A stretch of DNA of 64,000 bases from Solenopsis invicta (taxonomy: Eukaryota; Arthropoda; Insecta; Hymenoptera; Formicidae), in NCBI RefSeq assembly GCF_016802725.1, contig NC_052672.1:14952710-15016709 (forward strand), written 5' to 3'. The notes beneath the pieces were generated by a model. It saw only the letters and a list, made by a program, of their open reading frames with translations, had not been told where the DNA came from and ran no database searches. Both the position numbers and the translations under genes were made by a program. Shown here piece by piece: positions 52,096 to 62,949 of this stretch. The stretch's first letter is position 1, and each line of letters starts with the position of its first letter.

Positions 52096-54756
52096 AACGG
52101 GAATACGCAAAATATCGCGTTACCGTAATGCTTAAGCTACGTCACGCGCAATCAGTCTATCAAATACACGGTATGACTCTATTTCTTCGCGACAAGTGTG
52201 TAGAGGGTTCCTGTGTTTGCGGAATGTGATTGCGAAATATATTCGCTCGGACTGATATTAGAATAATATCCGATACTGTAAAGTAAAATATCGTCTCTAC
52301 TCTTTTTTCTTCCTACAGATGAATATATTTCGCATCTGTTAAATTAGTTAGGGGAGTAAACGCCAATTTTCTCTCTTGATAAATACGAATATTCTCTTTA
52401 CTTTCGATACACACGAATCGATTAAGAGCTGAAATGCCATTAGCGTTAAGTGAATAGCTTAATATTTAAAAGCATAAACTGATAATGACTTCTTTTTCCG
52501 ATAAATAAAGTTACTTTAATTTCTAGCTAAATGACAATCGTAAATAAATTTATACCCCCCTAAATGCTATTAATAGCAATTATATATTATAGTCCTATTT
52601 TCTTCACACAATGCAATTTTAATGCTTTGACAACAACACGCATAAAAAAATAAGTATTTTTGTTAGCGCGATATATTCGTAATGAAAAATGTTGATTGCG
52701 TAAGAAATAAGATCGATGCATAAATACATGCCATTTACTTGATTCGAGTCTATAATTCAATAATGCACAAAGGACATCGAGTTTCATGAATTCACGAAGG
52801 AAATATATGACTATCGAGTCTTTGCCATCTAACGATGAGGAATTCTCATAAATTTTTAATTTATTATCATACTATATCATCTACTACGAAAGAAAGGGAG
52901 AGGAGAGCGACTGACTTTCGTATCGATTTTAATTCGGTCGCGCTCTCTAAGTGAAAGTAGGGCCCCTAGATGACCTTCGTCGGCTGAGTTGAGACACGTG
53001 GTGTTCGACAACGTGGCACCCTTTGGCTCTTTTGTCCAAGTTTTGACCGGCATACGCAGACGATATTGTTCCGGCATACCGGAACGGTCCATATAGCTCC
53101 GGGGGAAAAATGGCCAGGTGATACGTTTGCAAAAGTGCATCCGAGGGGAAGGGCGTAGCGTACAAAAAACTCCCGCCGGCTAATGAGAGGTGGAAATTAG
53201 ATAATGAGAACGTACGTTTTTATGAAATGAAGAGCGCACGAACCTTTTATGCAGTTATTCCTCCGACGTTCGTATTATGAGATATTTTCGCGTGGTAAGT
53301 TCCGCGATGAATTTTTGCGTCACGCAGCGGAGAACAGCGAATTATGCGCTTACGTAAATGTTAAAATGGAATACATCTTCCATCGAAAAATGTGAATATT
53401 CCAGGTTTTTTTTAATTTTATAATTATCTCCGATTAAAAACCTAGAAATTTTCGCGAATTAAGGTTTAGAGGTGCGAACAGATAATAATAAGAGGGACCA
53501 TGACAAAATGTCAGTTTGATGAATATTTATGAAGGTGTTTTGTAATTAAAAAGTTGCAACAAATGATGGCTTTCTCTAAAAATTTCCTCTAACGAATAAC
53601 GGCCAAATTCATTAAAAAGTATGTCATTAAAACTTAATGTGGCACGAATGGGACATCTCCAGTGCACGGGTCGAACGCGGACGCGATAAAACACAATATT
53701 CGTCCCCGGTAAAAAAATTAAGGCCGTATCGGAGAGAGTGCCAACAGCGCGCCATAATTGCGCCTCGTATGGATTTTTCGCAATTTCGCCTTGCACCTTG
53801 TGATTTTTATTGTATCGTGCTTTGCGTACTTTACGTGCGGATTTCCACAGGGGTGCACGCATAGAACGCAGGTGCGGACGCGCACTACTTGCGCATATTA
53901 AAAATTTACCTAACGAAGTGGACGCATTTTAATTTCCGGGCAGTGCGCTCCGGTCGGCGAGATTAAAAATTTTCGAGCTCGCGCAACGGCGTGCGAAACG
54001 TGTCGTAATCGTACGAAAAAAAGAGAAAAAAAACATAGAGTCGCGCGAGAAGAAGAAAAAAAGGAAAATAGCGAGCACGGCACGACAAGAGGGACGGGAA
54101 AAACACGGTGATTCCAATAATGTCGCGTCGCCGCACCGTGCCCGGCCGTGTTTACCGATTCGGAATCGCGACTTGGATACGTGCATGAATGCATTAGCCG
54201 TGCGAAATCGCGATGCGTATAACAAGAGTCCTCCAATGCATGCGATGAAAACCAACGCCGCTCGTTTGAATATGCATGCGTTGTCGGTTGTGCAATATCC
54301 GAACGATTCCGGGTACAAGTACGACGAATGGTATAACGGGTGGCTCGTAAAGCTCGCGACCATGACATCGCGCGCCGAACTGAACGCCGAACGGCGCGAT
54401 GCGTGAGTCAATGATTCGAGTAAGTGTGTATGCGTTTCGCGTACGAGTTTTATCGACGTCGCGGGTGATTTCACCGCGGCCGATACGGATACGTCGTGCA
54501 CGCAATATCGAGAGAACTACCGTTGGGGAGAAGGCGGCTGTAATGCGATTCGTATGCGATGAGCGAGATCGTGGTGGTTGGGGTGAGAGGAGGGAGGGGT
54601 GGAGAGAGAAAAAAGAAAGAAAAGCAGAGTTCTTTCAAACTAGCAAGCGGAGCGTCCCGACAACGAGGAAGCTCGCTCTGTGGAAGAATCTGAAACGCGT
54701 GTAGCGTGCGTTCTCATGCGGGGGTTTCTCCTCCCTGCATGGGGAGAAGGAGAGAA

Positions 54757-54778
54757 GAGAGAGAGAGAGAGAGAGAGT
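54757..54778. repeat. (GA)11 microsatellite
   Basis: Uninterrupted GA run following AGAAGGAGAG-type purine sequence. Confidence 0.9.
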
Positions 54779-55110
54779 TCGTCAAATCCGCCAAGAGTAT
54801 ACACACCGCTTGCAAAGTTTCGTCGTCCGTCTTCGCGAAACGACTGTTTACAGTAGGGTAAAATCCCATACACGCAGCTGGATATCCGCCAAATGTCTTT
54901 ATTACCGCAATATTGCGCCGGTGAGTCACGCTGGGTGTCACACGGTGAACTTTTCCCGGATCATAATCGCGAAAACGGCCACGGCCGCGCGCACCGACCG
55001 TATCGATGGACTTTATTTCGTTATATCCTTCGCAAGAGAGTGGAATATACACAGGAAAGGCCGCGACAACACCGCGGTATCTACGATGATGAAATATGCG
55101 GGAGTGCGGT

Positions 55111-55143
55111 GAGAGAGAGAGGGGGGGAGAGAGAGAGAGAGAA
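55111..55143. repeat. GA repeat split by a G7 block
   Basis: GAGAGAGAGA, then seven G, then a further GA run. Its make-up is like the tract at 12,131-12,159. Confidence 0.9.
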
Positions 55144-55920
55144 GAGCTTTAGCATCAACTCGCATGCAGTCTTGATGCATTTCGAGGGTTGCGCACGATG
55201 CCGCAAACGATCGTGCGGTGCGATGGTTTATATTTCATAAGGGCCAAAACCCTAGCGCCGGTCGTCTATGCCGTACTTCACGTGTAGAATAGCGAAATTA
55301 TCTGGTAACCTAAGCGCGTAGATAATAAATAGCTATGACTGCTCCTTGCCATTCGTCTATTTTATGGGGCAACGAAATAACGCAATAAACGCAGATTACA
55401 TACAAAAGAGGTAGTCGACATAAAGTAGATATTTAACATAAATTATTGCAACTGGCTATAATATAATAATAAAATTGTATTACAATATAATATAATAAAA
55501 TATTAATAATAATAAGATATAAAATAATTAGAATACAATTCTTTTTAATCGATTAGCAAAATTAGCAAGATAAGAAAATGAAGACTGTTCTGTACGCAAT
55601 ATAATTTTTCCAAAGACTTGGCTCTCCCGATAAACGAAATATATAGCATTACGGTGCAATAATATATGTATAGACTAAGCACTGCTTTCCGCAGGGACTG
55701 CAATTACGGCTTATCACCGCCGTGCCATTCTAAGGACTATCATCATCGTATATCGGCTACGTTCCCCAATCTGAGCTAGCCTGACGATATTGACTTCGAT
55801 AACACGGGCTGTCTCCTATAATCTTAGCTTATGCTAAACCACGGAACCGGCATTAATCGGATATCTTCAAAGTTATCACCCCGGACGGTAATTACCATTT
55901 ACGAGAAGCGTTCACGCACA

Positions 55921-55952
55921 CGGCGACGGCGGCGGCGGCGGTGGCGGCGGTG
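55921..55952. repeat. (CGG)n array, interrupted
   Basis: CGG units with one GAC and two GTG variants. Confidence 0.85.
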
Positions 55953-56643
55953 GCAGTGACGGTGCTGTACTGCCACGCGTGTAACGCATCAACGTACGTT
56001 CGCCCCGTTCGCGCTTGTACGGTTATCGAACGTTCAAGGATTACCGGCTAATTATCGCGATGTACTCGCGACGGTATTGACGGTGATGAATCAGGTATTG
56101 GCAACTTATTACTCGTCGCGGTAATGTCCTGTATTGATCCATCAGCTGTGCAAACCTCGCGGCCCGTATTCGATGCGCAAAATCATGTTTACGCACACGC
56201 ACACAAGTGCATACACACACGGGCATTAAATATGTATTTGAACGTCGTCCGGTGTTTGTCGATAAAATTGCTGGTTCATGAATGCCGGCGAATCACGCCG
56301 GAGCCTGATCGCGCGCGTATGGAGATGAGTAAATTTTCGGCGCGTCGCAAACAATCACAACGCGAGCCGCTAACTAACAGGAGGCATCGCCCGATCTCGC
56401 GAATTTCGCCCAGTTAAATTATACATATTGCGGGAGAAATGTGCAAATCATCGTGATAATTGCAGCCGACAATCGAACGGACTGTCTATTTCTAAAATTT
56501 TTTTCTAAAGTCGCTTATAATTATACTGAGAAAAAAATGCTGTAATATGAATTAAAACGTAGTTTGATCCAATTAAACATCGAATCACAAACTGTTAGTA
56601 ATATGTGTAGTTGATTCAACTAAATTTTATTCATTCAATTATA

Positions 56644-56682
<39 letters not shown>

Positions 56683-58500
56683 GTCTTTACTTTTAATCTT
56701 TTTGTTTCATTGACACTGCTACTAAATTAACAAAATATTTCCAATTAGACTGTTAATTCAACAGCATTTTTTTCTCTGTGTATTCTCTTAATTAAAGTCA
56801 ACTATAATTACAAAATATATCTTCTTATTTTACACTGTTATATTCGTAATATCGAATTTTATCCAATTTGAGTTATTTTTAATCGTTCTTATAAAATGTC
56901 ATTGCTCCTACTTAATATATCATCAATTTAACTATAATATAGCAAGGAAGTTAAACAAGTTAATTATAAAAATGTTAAATTTGATTTAAATTTCATTTAT
57001 TATTTATTAGATGCATACGTTAATACGAACACAACTAACTTTGAAACTAAGTAATTTAATCATAGTGTTAAAATGATAATTTCGACACACATAGAAGTTA
57101 AAAATAACAAAATGTTATTTAACTCATGAAATTGGTTTAAATTTGATTTTTTTAATATTCAACAGTGCATATCAAAATTCAGGAACATGTATAATATAAA
57201 ATACTATTTTCCCTAAGAAAGTTCAAATCTGATTGTAATTTATACTAACATTATTTTAAAGATCTATCTGATTCAAGCTCGAAAAGTGCAAGTAACAAAA
57301 TTATTCTTTGATCAATCGCGAGCTTTTATTTATCGTAAGTTTTATTCAAAAAGATATAAACAATATCGGAAAATTTAATATTGGAAATCTGTATAAGTTA
57401 TACAATATTAGGATATTTGCCCAATCAGATTTGCATCGAAAAAGGGAATTATATATAAATTGTTTAGAAAAACACGTAACAGCAAATATCTAGGTATAGT
57501 TTGCTTGTATAACTGACCGTGTTTGCTTTTGTTATTAAACTTGTTTTGACTTTTCCCCCCATATAATACATGACACTGCCACAAAACAAACAGCGTCCAT
57601 GAATATTAAACTCATGAAAATTCATATGCTAATACTGCTGCGGGTAGACTTAAGGATGGCCACATGTATCAGAACTTGATTCTAAGAGCAAAATAATATA
57701 TAATAAGACGCTTCAAAAGCGCCGATTCAAAACATGACAAAACAATCACAGTTAGAAGGTAACAGATAATTAGGAGCGTCTCATTATCTTGCTTTACAGA
57801 TTTTTAAAATACTTCACTGCTACTTTAATAATCGGAATAAATAAGTTTCCTAATTAGAGAAATATTTCCGCTCTTGATCTCGTTTTATTGCGAAAAAGAA
57901 ATGAGAATAAAGATTGACTCAAGTATTGAATTCTCCCGACTCAAAATGCACGAAATTGTATTGCACAACGAGGAGAAACAAGAATATATAGTATACTCGA
58001 CAAAAAATAATAATATGTGCCCAGCGTCTTAACAATTGTGTTACAGTTGTTGCGCGATAATCGAGAGCGGGATTCATTGCGCAACGAACTCGGATCACGC
58101 GATCAAACGTACTCGTGTTATGCTGTAAAAGGAAACACTCGCGCAATAATGCGTGCATAACAGGCGACGAGAGGTAAAATTGAAAACACGATCGCAATAG
58201 GACTTTACGCCTGAAATCGTTATCGAGTGCCCCGCCATGCAATCTCTCCATCTTTTACGGAGAGCCAATTAAAAACAGGTGCCGACAGGTGCAGGCATTC
58301 CAAGAACTCGAAATGCTCTCTTTCCTTTCTATCTCTCGGCGATATCATCTCTTCTTTCTTAACGGCTTTTCGAGATAATTAGCAACCTAGCGGCCTTTAT
58401 GGCGCGTTTTATCGTCTCGGCCGACGTCCAATGATCCATTCTACGAGTGGTATGTACGAGATTTGGTAATCCGTGGGTTAAGATGCTTTTACGACATCGG
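55953..58500. other. Mostly AT-rich non-coding sequence
   Basis: CpG-rich to about 56,420, then AT-rich to 58,000 with a GT microsatellite, then mixed. Nothing was recognised. Confidence 0.55.
56646..56678. repeat. (GT)16 microsatellite
   Basis: Uninterrupted TG/GT run within AT-rich sequence. Confidence 0.95.
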
Positions 58501-58504
58501 GACA

Positions 58505-58505
<1 letters not shown>

Positions 58506-58542
<37 letters not shown>

Positions 58543-58608
58543 ACCGCCGCCACCACCACCGCCACCACCACCACCACCACTACCACTACCACCAATGCCA
58601 CCACCGTC
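58506..58608. repeat. (GCC)n/(ACC)n composite triplet array
   Basis: About eleven CCG/GCC units pass into ACC units with GCC, TAC and AAT variants over roughly 100 bp. The plus strand gives polyalanine then polythreonine inside a 168-codon frame, and the minus strand gives polyvaline and polyalanine. The flanks of those frames do not look coding. Confidence 0.95.
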
Positions 58609-60268
58609 GCGATCCGATCCACCCGCGCGTGCCAAATTCTAAATCCTTTAACTCCGTTACGCGGCGAAGTGAATGGCTCTTACTATTTTTCTTGGCAACG
58701 ATTTCCGCTGAGCTCCCTTCTCCGGTCTGATAGGGAAGTTCATTCGGTATACGGTAAATTGAGTTCGTACTGCCTGCCGCGTATTTTAAACGTTTGCGCG
58801 CAAAACGAAATTCGCCTCGGCAAAATTATACGCAAGGTTTTCTCGACGACGGCCGGCGGTCGGAAAATCGTGGCGATCTTTACGTCATTATCGCGTGTGC
58901 GCGCCGTGCTCGATATCTCCCTCAATATAAAATTCAATAGTCGTCGCACCTGAGCTAAATATAAATTTCAGATTAAAGCTATACATAAGTCGGGATAAGA
59001 ATCACAAAAGGGTGCGAGCGTTTCTTTTTACACGGAATAAATTACTAAATAACAGATTAGCGAAACATTATGCAAAATTCATAAATTAAGATGCAGTCAA
59101 ATGGGTGGAGGACGTATTTTTAAGAAGCAATCGAGGAGCGATCGTACATAAATATAATGAAAGATAATAACTCGCGCCGCAACGGCGCGGGCGGCGATTC
59201 GCGTTGAAACGGTGAAAGACGAGAATTGGCCGTATATTTGCTCGAGCACCGCAATCGTATATGGCGCAGCGCCGGCAATGACTATTTAAGCACTTGCGCC
59301 ACGTGCGGATGCACAATAACCCATTTCGCAAGGTTTAATCTCACTCGGGCATTCTACGTGCAACACGCGGAATTATGCATGCCGTCGGCGACGACGCGCG
59401 ATAACTGGGGGAAGCCGCCTATTGCGACGCGCGTAGACAAAGTCCGTGCTGAACAATGCGCTTTTGAAATATCGAACGGCGCGGCGGTATCTATCAATCG
59501 TCGGGACGCCACACGAGGCACGTATGCAGCGTGTATTTGCTATAACGCGGCCGCGCGCGATGTACACACGCCGTCGTCGTGATTTAATAACGGGGCGCAC
59601 TCAACGTCGCGCCGCACCGCGACACGCGGTATCACGCTCGCCCGATCTCGTCGGAGAAATACGTTTCTCGAGTCGTCGCCGTCGGCTGAATTAAAAATGC
59701 GGTTGCGTTCTCGGGGCGATAAGACGGAATATGATAATTTGTAGTTTTACCATACCGGACGAATGCGAAAATAAACTCGAATTCGAGATAACTTTCGTGG
59801 AGATTACTTCTCTTTACGTAAGAATCAATCGGTCGTCCTTCTTTTCTCGCGTGTATTAAAAGAGTGCATCGATTTAACAAATAATGTCACTATTATAAAG
59901 ATTAATTTCAAAAACTTGAATCTTCTAAAACTCGCTCGGCAAACAATAATATTTCATTTATCGTCGCATATGTTCGAAAATCCGCACAAATAGATTACGT
60001 GATTACTCGTTCAACCTCGCATTTATTACATTTATTGCAAGACAAAATGTGCAAATAAAAGCTCTTTTTATGAGCGTTATAAATGTGCAATGTATACGTC
60101 GTATGCGCAATAAATTGTTGGATAATTATATGATTAAATTCTACTCTTTTTGTTAAAAAAAAAAAAAAGAAACAATGGACTAATGAAATATTATAATCTG
60201 TGATATTTTCATGCTTTTAACTTGATTTTTTAATCATATACATTTTACGTAAATACCATTTTTTTTTC
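58609..60268. other. CpG-rich then AT-rich non-coding sequence
   Basis: CpG-rich with overlapping short frames on both strands to about 59,700, then AT-rich to 60,268. No recognised product. Confidence 0.5.
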
Positions 60269-60308
60269 ATAAATCCATTGCTTCAAGATTAAAAGATCTT
60301 GGACTCAC

Positions 60309-60355
60309 CCGTATGATGTGCAGCAGTAGATTTGAAGCGGAACGGTTACGTTAAT
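60309..60355 (-). other. Candidate 47-nt exon
   Basis: It is bounded on the minus strand by the strong acceptor TATTTGTATTTTACAG and by the donor GG followed by GTGAGTC, both near-consensus. Only one frame is open across its whole length (INVTVPLQIYCC...). Joined to the upstream block at 60,795, that frame has a stop just upstream. The copy at 23.67 kb differs by 2 nt in length, so conservation is not codon-like. Confidence 0.45.
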
Positions 60356-60794
60356 CTGTAAAATACAAATATATCCAGAGATTATAACAGAATTACTATA
60401 TAAAACAATTGCTAGGTATTAAACAAAATTATTTCATGTATTGAATCTTTTCAAACAGAGCCGTAACTAGGCAGGAATAACAGGAATACGATTTTAATTA
60501 AATATAATATCGTTAAAGCTATTAATTACGATAATACAATCGATAAATTAGTTGAAATAAAAACCAAAAAAGTGCAAGTAAAATAATTATTTTTATTTAC
60601 ATACATTATACATATGAATAATATTTTATACCTTGTGCAGAGTTGAGTACTTTAATAATTCTTTTTTAACTAAATTAAGCCATTGTTGATGAAAAATTAG
60701 AAAATTAATTTAGTTACAATTTTTGAAAAATAATATTCCGTAAATATAAAGTTATAACCTAATTGTTATCGACTAGACTAGATAATAAACTCAC

Positions 60795-60890
60795 CCACGG
60801 TTACTTCGTCGTCGCCCGATGCCATCCCGGGCCTGCTACTCCTCCTCCTCCTTCTCCTCCTTTCAATTTCCTTCGTCGCCGTTGCTTCAT
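60795..60890 (-). other. Candidate upstream exon part with GTGAGT donor
   Basis: The block ends ACCGTGG before GTGAGTTTATTAT. It contains ATG at 60,890 (MKQRRRRKLKGGEGGGG..., 29 codons, stop at 60,801-60,803) and ATG at 60,825 (MASGDDEVTV). The related block in copy 1 has an ATG at 23,964 opening MKKSEGGIGPLNRTIML, 17 codons. Both share ATGAAG and GGCATCGGGC on the minus strand. The exon start is unknown and could lie within the tandem repeats to the right. Confidence 0.4.
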
Positions 60891-60982
60891 GGCATTCACT
60901 CACAATTACGATCACACACTATCAGACACTAATTATCGGATCGCGTGGCACTCCCGCAGCTAAACGTGCTCGTCTACGAAGA

Positions 60983-60998
60983 CACGGTCGCGACCGTG
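60983..60998. repeat. 16-bp perfect palindrome
   Basis: CACGGTCGCGACCGTG is identical to its reverse complement. It abuts the left edge of the ~144-bp tandem units. Confidence 0.9.
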
Positions 60999-61425
60999 CG
61001 CTCACTCATTTTCCTAAATACGACGCTCATAACTCTCACAAACGACACTTTCGAGGTTAACGCAGAAACGCGGTTACGGTCGCGCGTGCTTCGTTATCGG
61101 GGCGAATCGACAGCCGGCGCGACACATTGTACTTGGCATTTTCGATGCGATGCTCATAACCTTCATAAACACAACACTCACAAGGTTAACTCATTGTGTT
61201 CACCCGCAGGAACGCGGTTACGATCGCGCACGCATTCGTTATCGGAGCGAATCGATACCCGCACGACACTCTCGATCACTCATTTTGTAATTACGACGCT
61301 CACAACTCTCACAATAACACTCTCGAGGTTAACTCACTGTGCTCGCTCGCAGGAGCGCGGTTACGATCGCGCGTACTTTCGTTATCGGAACGAATCAACA
61401 CCCGACGCGACACTTTGCACTACGC
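60999..61425. repeat. Tandem repeat, three ~144-bp units
   Basis: The landmark GGTTAC[G/G]..TCGCGC begins at 61,072, 61,216 and 61,359, giving spacings of 144 and 143 bp. Each unit has an AT-poor GACGCTCA(T/C)AACTCTCAC part, then (G)AGGTTAAC, then CGCGGTTACG, then CGTTATCGG..CGAATC. Sequence at 60,888-60,960 looks like a more degenerate fourth unit. A 177-codon plus-strand frame over this region is explained by the repeats staying open. In the cassette at 23.9 kb only one degenerate unit is visible. Confidence 0.8.
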
Positions 61426-61706
61426 ACCGCCGATGCGACGCGACGCGTGCTGCCGTATTACATTTCGCGAGTGAATAGCGCGAGGAAAACGCACGCGGAC
61501 GACACGCTTGACGCCCGGCCCGGCTCGTGTCTCGCGACTAACCGCAACGATAGTATCCAAAATGGCGCAGCGAATTCGTAAATTACGCGACTAACTTCAC
61601 GCTGCTTCACTCGCTACGTCCCGTCCGTTGGGCTTCTTTTTATCTCCACCTTCGCGCATTATTTATACCTTGTGTAACACTCTTGTAGACATGATAGACA
61701 TATAAG

Positions 61707-61890
61707 CAGAGTTGGGCATAGTAACTAGTTAGAAAGTTAGAAGTTAGATAATAAAGTTAAAAAGTTAATAACTTTTAACTTGTAAGTTAATTTTAAACGA
61801 GTTATTTTTTAACTTTAAATAGTTATTTTTGAAATACGTGTGTGTGTGAAATTTAATTCAATAACTTTGTAAGTTAAAAATTTATCTATG
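61707..61890 (+). mobile_element. hAT-like repeat end with AAGTTA internal repeats
   Basis: It starts CAGAGTTGGGCA, the shape of hAT-superfamily terminal repeats (CAGxGxTGGGCAA). It continues as imperfect AGTTA/TAACTT repeats, a sequence type I know as a dispersed repeat in insect genomes. No matching right end (TGCCCAACTCTG) and no 8-bp target duplication were found, so it is probably a truncated copy. Its class is inferred from the terminus alone. It lies between cassette copies 2 and 3. Confidence 0.45.
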
Positions 61891-62054
61891 TACAAGAATA
61901 AAATTATAAAAAGAAAATAAATTCTCACATAAAAAACAATATTACTTTGTTATTTTATATAAACTTAATTTACGAATAAAATAAATTTGATGATTCATAT
62001 TATAATTATTTTAAATAATCTAACTTTAAAAACGTATGAACTTCTAATTTCATC

Positions 62055-62925
62055 ATATAAATCCAATGCTTCAAGATTAAAATATATCTTGAAGCCGTTT
62101 ACATGCAATGTGTAACATGCGAACTCACAAACGCGAATTAATCCTACAATGTGAAAAATGAGCATGTGAGCTGATAATCATTAATGGGAAACGATCGTGC
62201 TTACTCTCACGTCTCATTTCATAAGAACCTTGCAAAGTGTAAAATTCTGATTTTACTAAAAGTTGAAAAATAAAAATTTACAGTAAAATTATCCCTGTTC
62301 ATTCACATCAATAATATTTTTAAATATCAATTTTTACAAATTTTCAAAAATTTTTTTCAAATAACTGGTATTGTGAAATATTACTAACATCGATGAATAA
62401 ATAATTTTACTGTAGAAGTTTTGTATCTCAAACATTTTATGTTTTTAATTTTTAAGATATAACCAAAAAAGCTAAAAATCGCTTGATACATAAAAGGGTG
62501 ATTTCACCATTTAAAACTGTTTCTGGGCCGCAGCTGGTATTTTCTAAATCCATCTACTTACGTAATCAAATTTGTATACAAAGTTTCATTAAAATCAGAG
62601 TTTGATACTTCGCGAAGTTCCCTTGCGAGTCGCATTTCGACGGAAATAATGGAGCGATTGTTCTCTCGCTGCTATACCTGTTGACAATCGTTAGGAAATA
62701 ATCGCGTATCTCTGGTATTTGTCTCTCTTAGAACTTGTTGCGGTCGTGCGTCTCGGGAAGTAATAACGCGACGACACGCGGAGCGATTCTCTCGCGCTCA
62801 GCCACGCCGTACGAATGATAACGCGGCGACCCTCTGTACACAACACGAGCCGCGCAGCGTACGCCGCGCCGTGCCCGTTTTGTTTACAAACACGAACATC
62901 AAACTTCGAGCGTTCGCAGTCCATT
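62055..62925 (-). repeat. Minus-strand cassette, copy 3 (fragmentary)
   Basis: From 62,055 it shares about 33 of 35 bases with 60,269-60,303 (ATAAATCC, then GCTTCAAGATTAAAA). A degraded exon-like block follows to about 62,143, with TTGTAG acceptor-like sequence. Its CpG-rich distal block (62,635-62,925) matches the one in copy 1. GAATGATAACGCGGCGACC here corresponds to GAATGATAGCGCGGCGACC there, and the AATAATGGAGCGATTGTTCTC segment to AATAACGGAGCAGTTGTTCTC. A 77-codon minus-strand frame at 62,691-62,924 lies in this block. Its counterpart in copy 1 is not open in the same way, so I do not call a protein. Confidence 0.55.
62068..62095. repeat. Hairpin, 10-bp stem
   Basis: GCTTCAAGAT pairs with ATCTTGAAGC around an 8-nt AT loop. 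The related sequence at 60,280-60,302 keeps a shorter, imperfect version. Confidence 0.8.
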
Positions 62926-62949
62926 CTTCGTTGCTGCGAAACACTTAAG

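Larger units (their letters stand above)
51177..55910. other. CpG-rich/AT-rich mosaic, no confident gene
   Basis: CpG-rich parts lie at about 51,240-52,300, 52,880-53,340 and 53,640-55,310, with AT-rich spacers. Minus-strand frames at 53,929-54,501 (190 codons) and 53,910-54,368 (152 codons) overlap each other in different frames and lack motifs. A minus-strand frame at 52,877-53,140 has even codon choice but matches no family I know. Confidence 0.45.
60269..61660 (-). repeat. Minus-strand cassette, copy 2 (best preserved)
   Basis: Read on the minus strand, it starts with a CpG-rich region holding three ~144-bp tandem units. Then comes an exon-like block ending at 60,795 with a GTGAGT donor, then an AT-rich interval of about 440 bp that would be an intron. 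A TTTGTATTTTACAG acceptor, a 47-nt block and a second GTGAGT donor follow. Two blocks recur at 23.66-24.1 kb and one at 62.06-62.15 kb. Small frames in the first block are an ATG at 60,890 (29 codons, basic, ending in a TAA inside the block) and an ATG at 60,825, which after splicing would meet a stop at once. It therefore looks untranslated, such as the 5' part of a transcript running left. A transposon-derived repeat is the alternative. Confidence 0.5.

Noticed and set aside
52877..53140. 87-codon minus-strand frame (MHFCKRITWPFFPRSYMD...)
   Set aside because: It reads plausibly but matches no family I can name, and has no supporting splice or promoter context.
53527..53862. Possible second mariner fragment (LAPCDFY string on the plus strand, 53,758-53,830)
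   Set aside because: The string resembles the mariner SPDLAP.D motif, but neighbouring residues do not match and no terminal repeats or TA duplication were found nearby.
53929..54501. 190-codon minus-strand frame
   Set aside because: No recognisable motif. A poly-F run comes from a poly-A tract, and a 152-codon frame overlaps it in another phase on the same strand.
58447..58953. 168-codon plus-strand frame with polyalanine and polythreonine
   Set aside because: It is held open by the GCC/ACC array. The flanking residues show no domain, and an antisense frame is open over the same array.
60945..61478. 177-codon plus-strand frame
   Set aside because: It is repeat-driven: three ~144-bp units, a multiple of three in length and stop-free, keep the frame open. 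The neighbouring frame is open too.
62470..62610. Transposon-like A/T-rich phrases to the left of copy 3's distal block
   Set aside because: Familiar-looking but without ends, duplications or coding remnants; too little to annotate separately.
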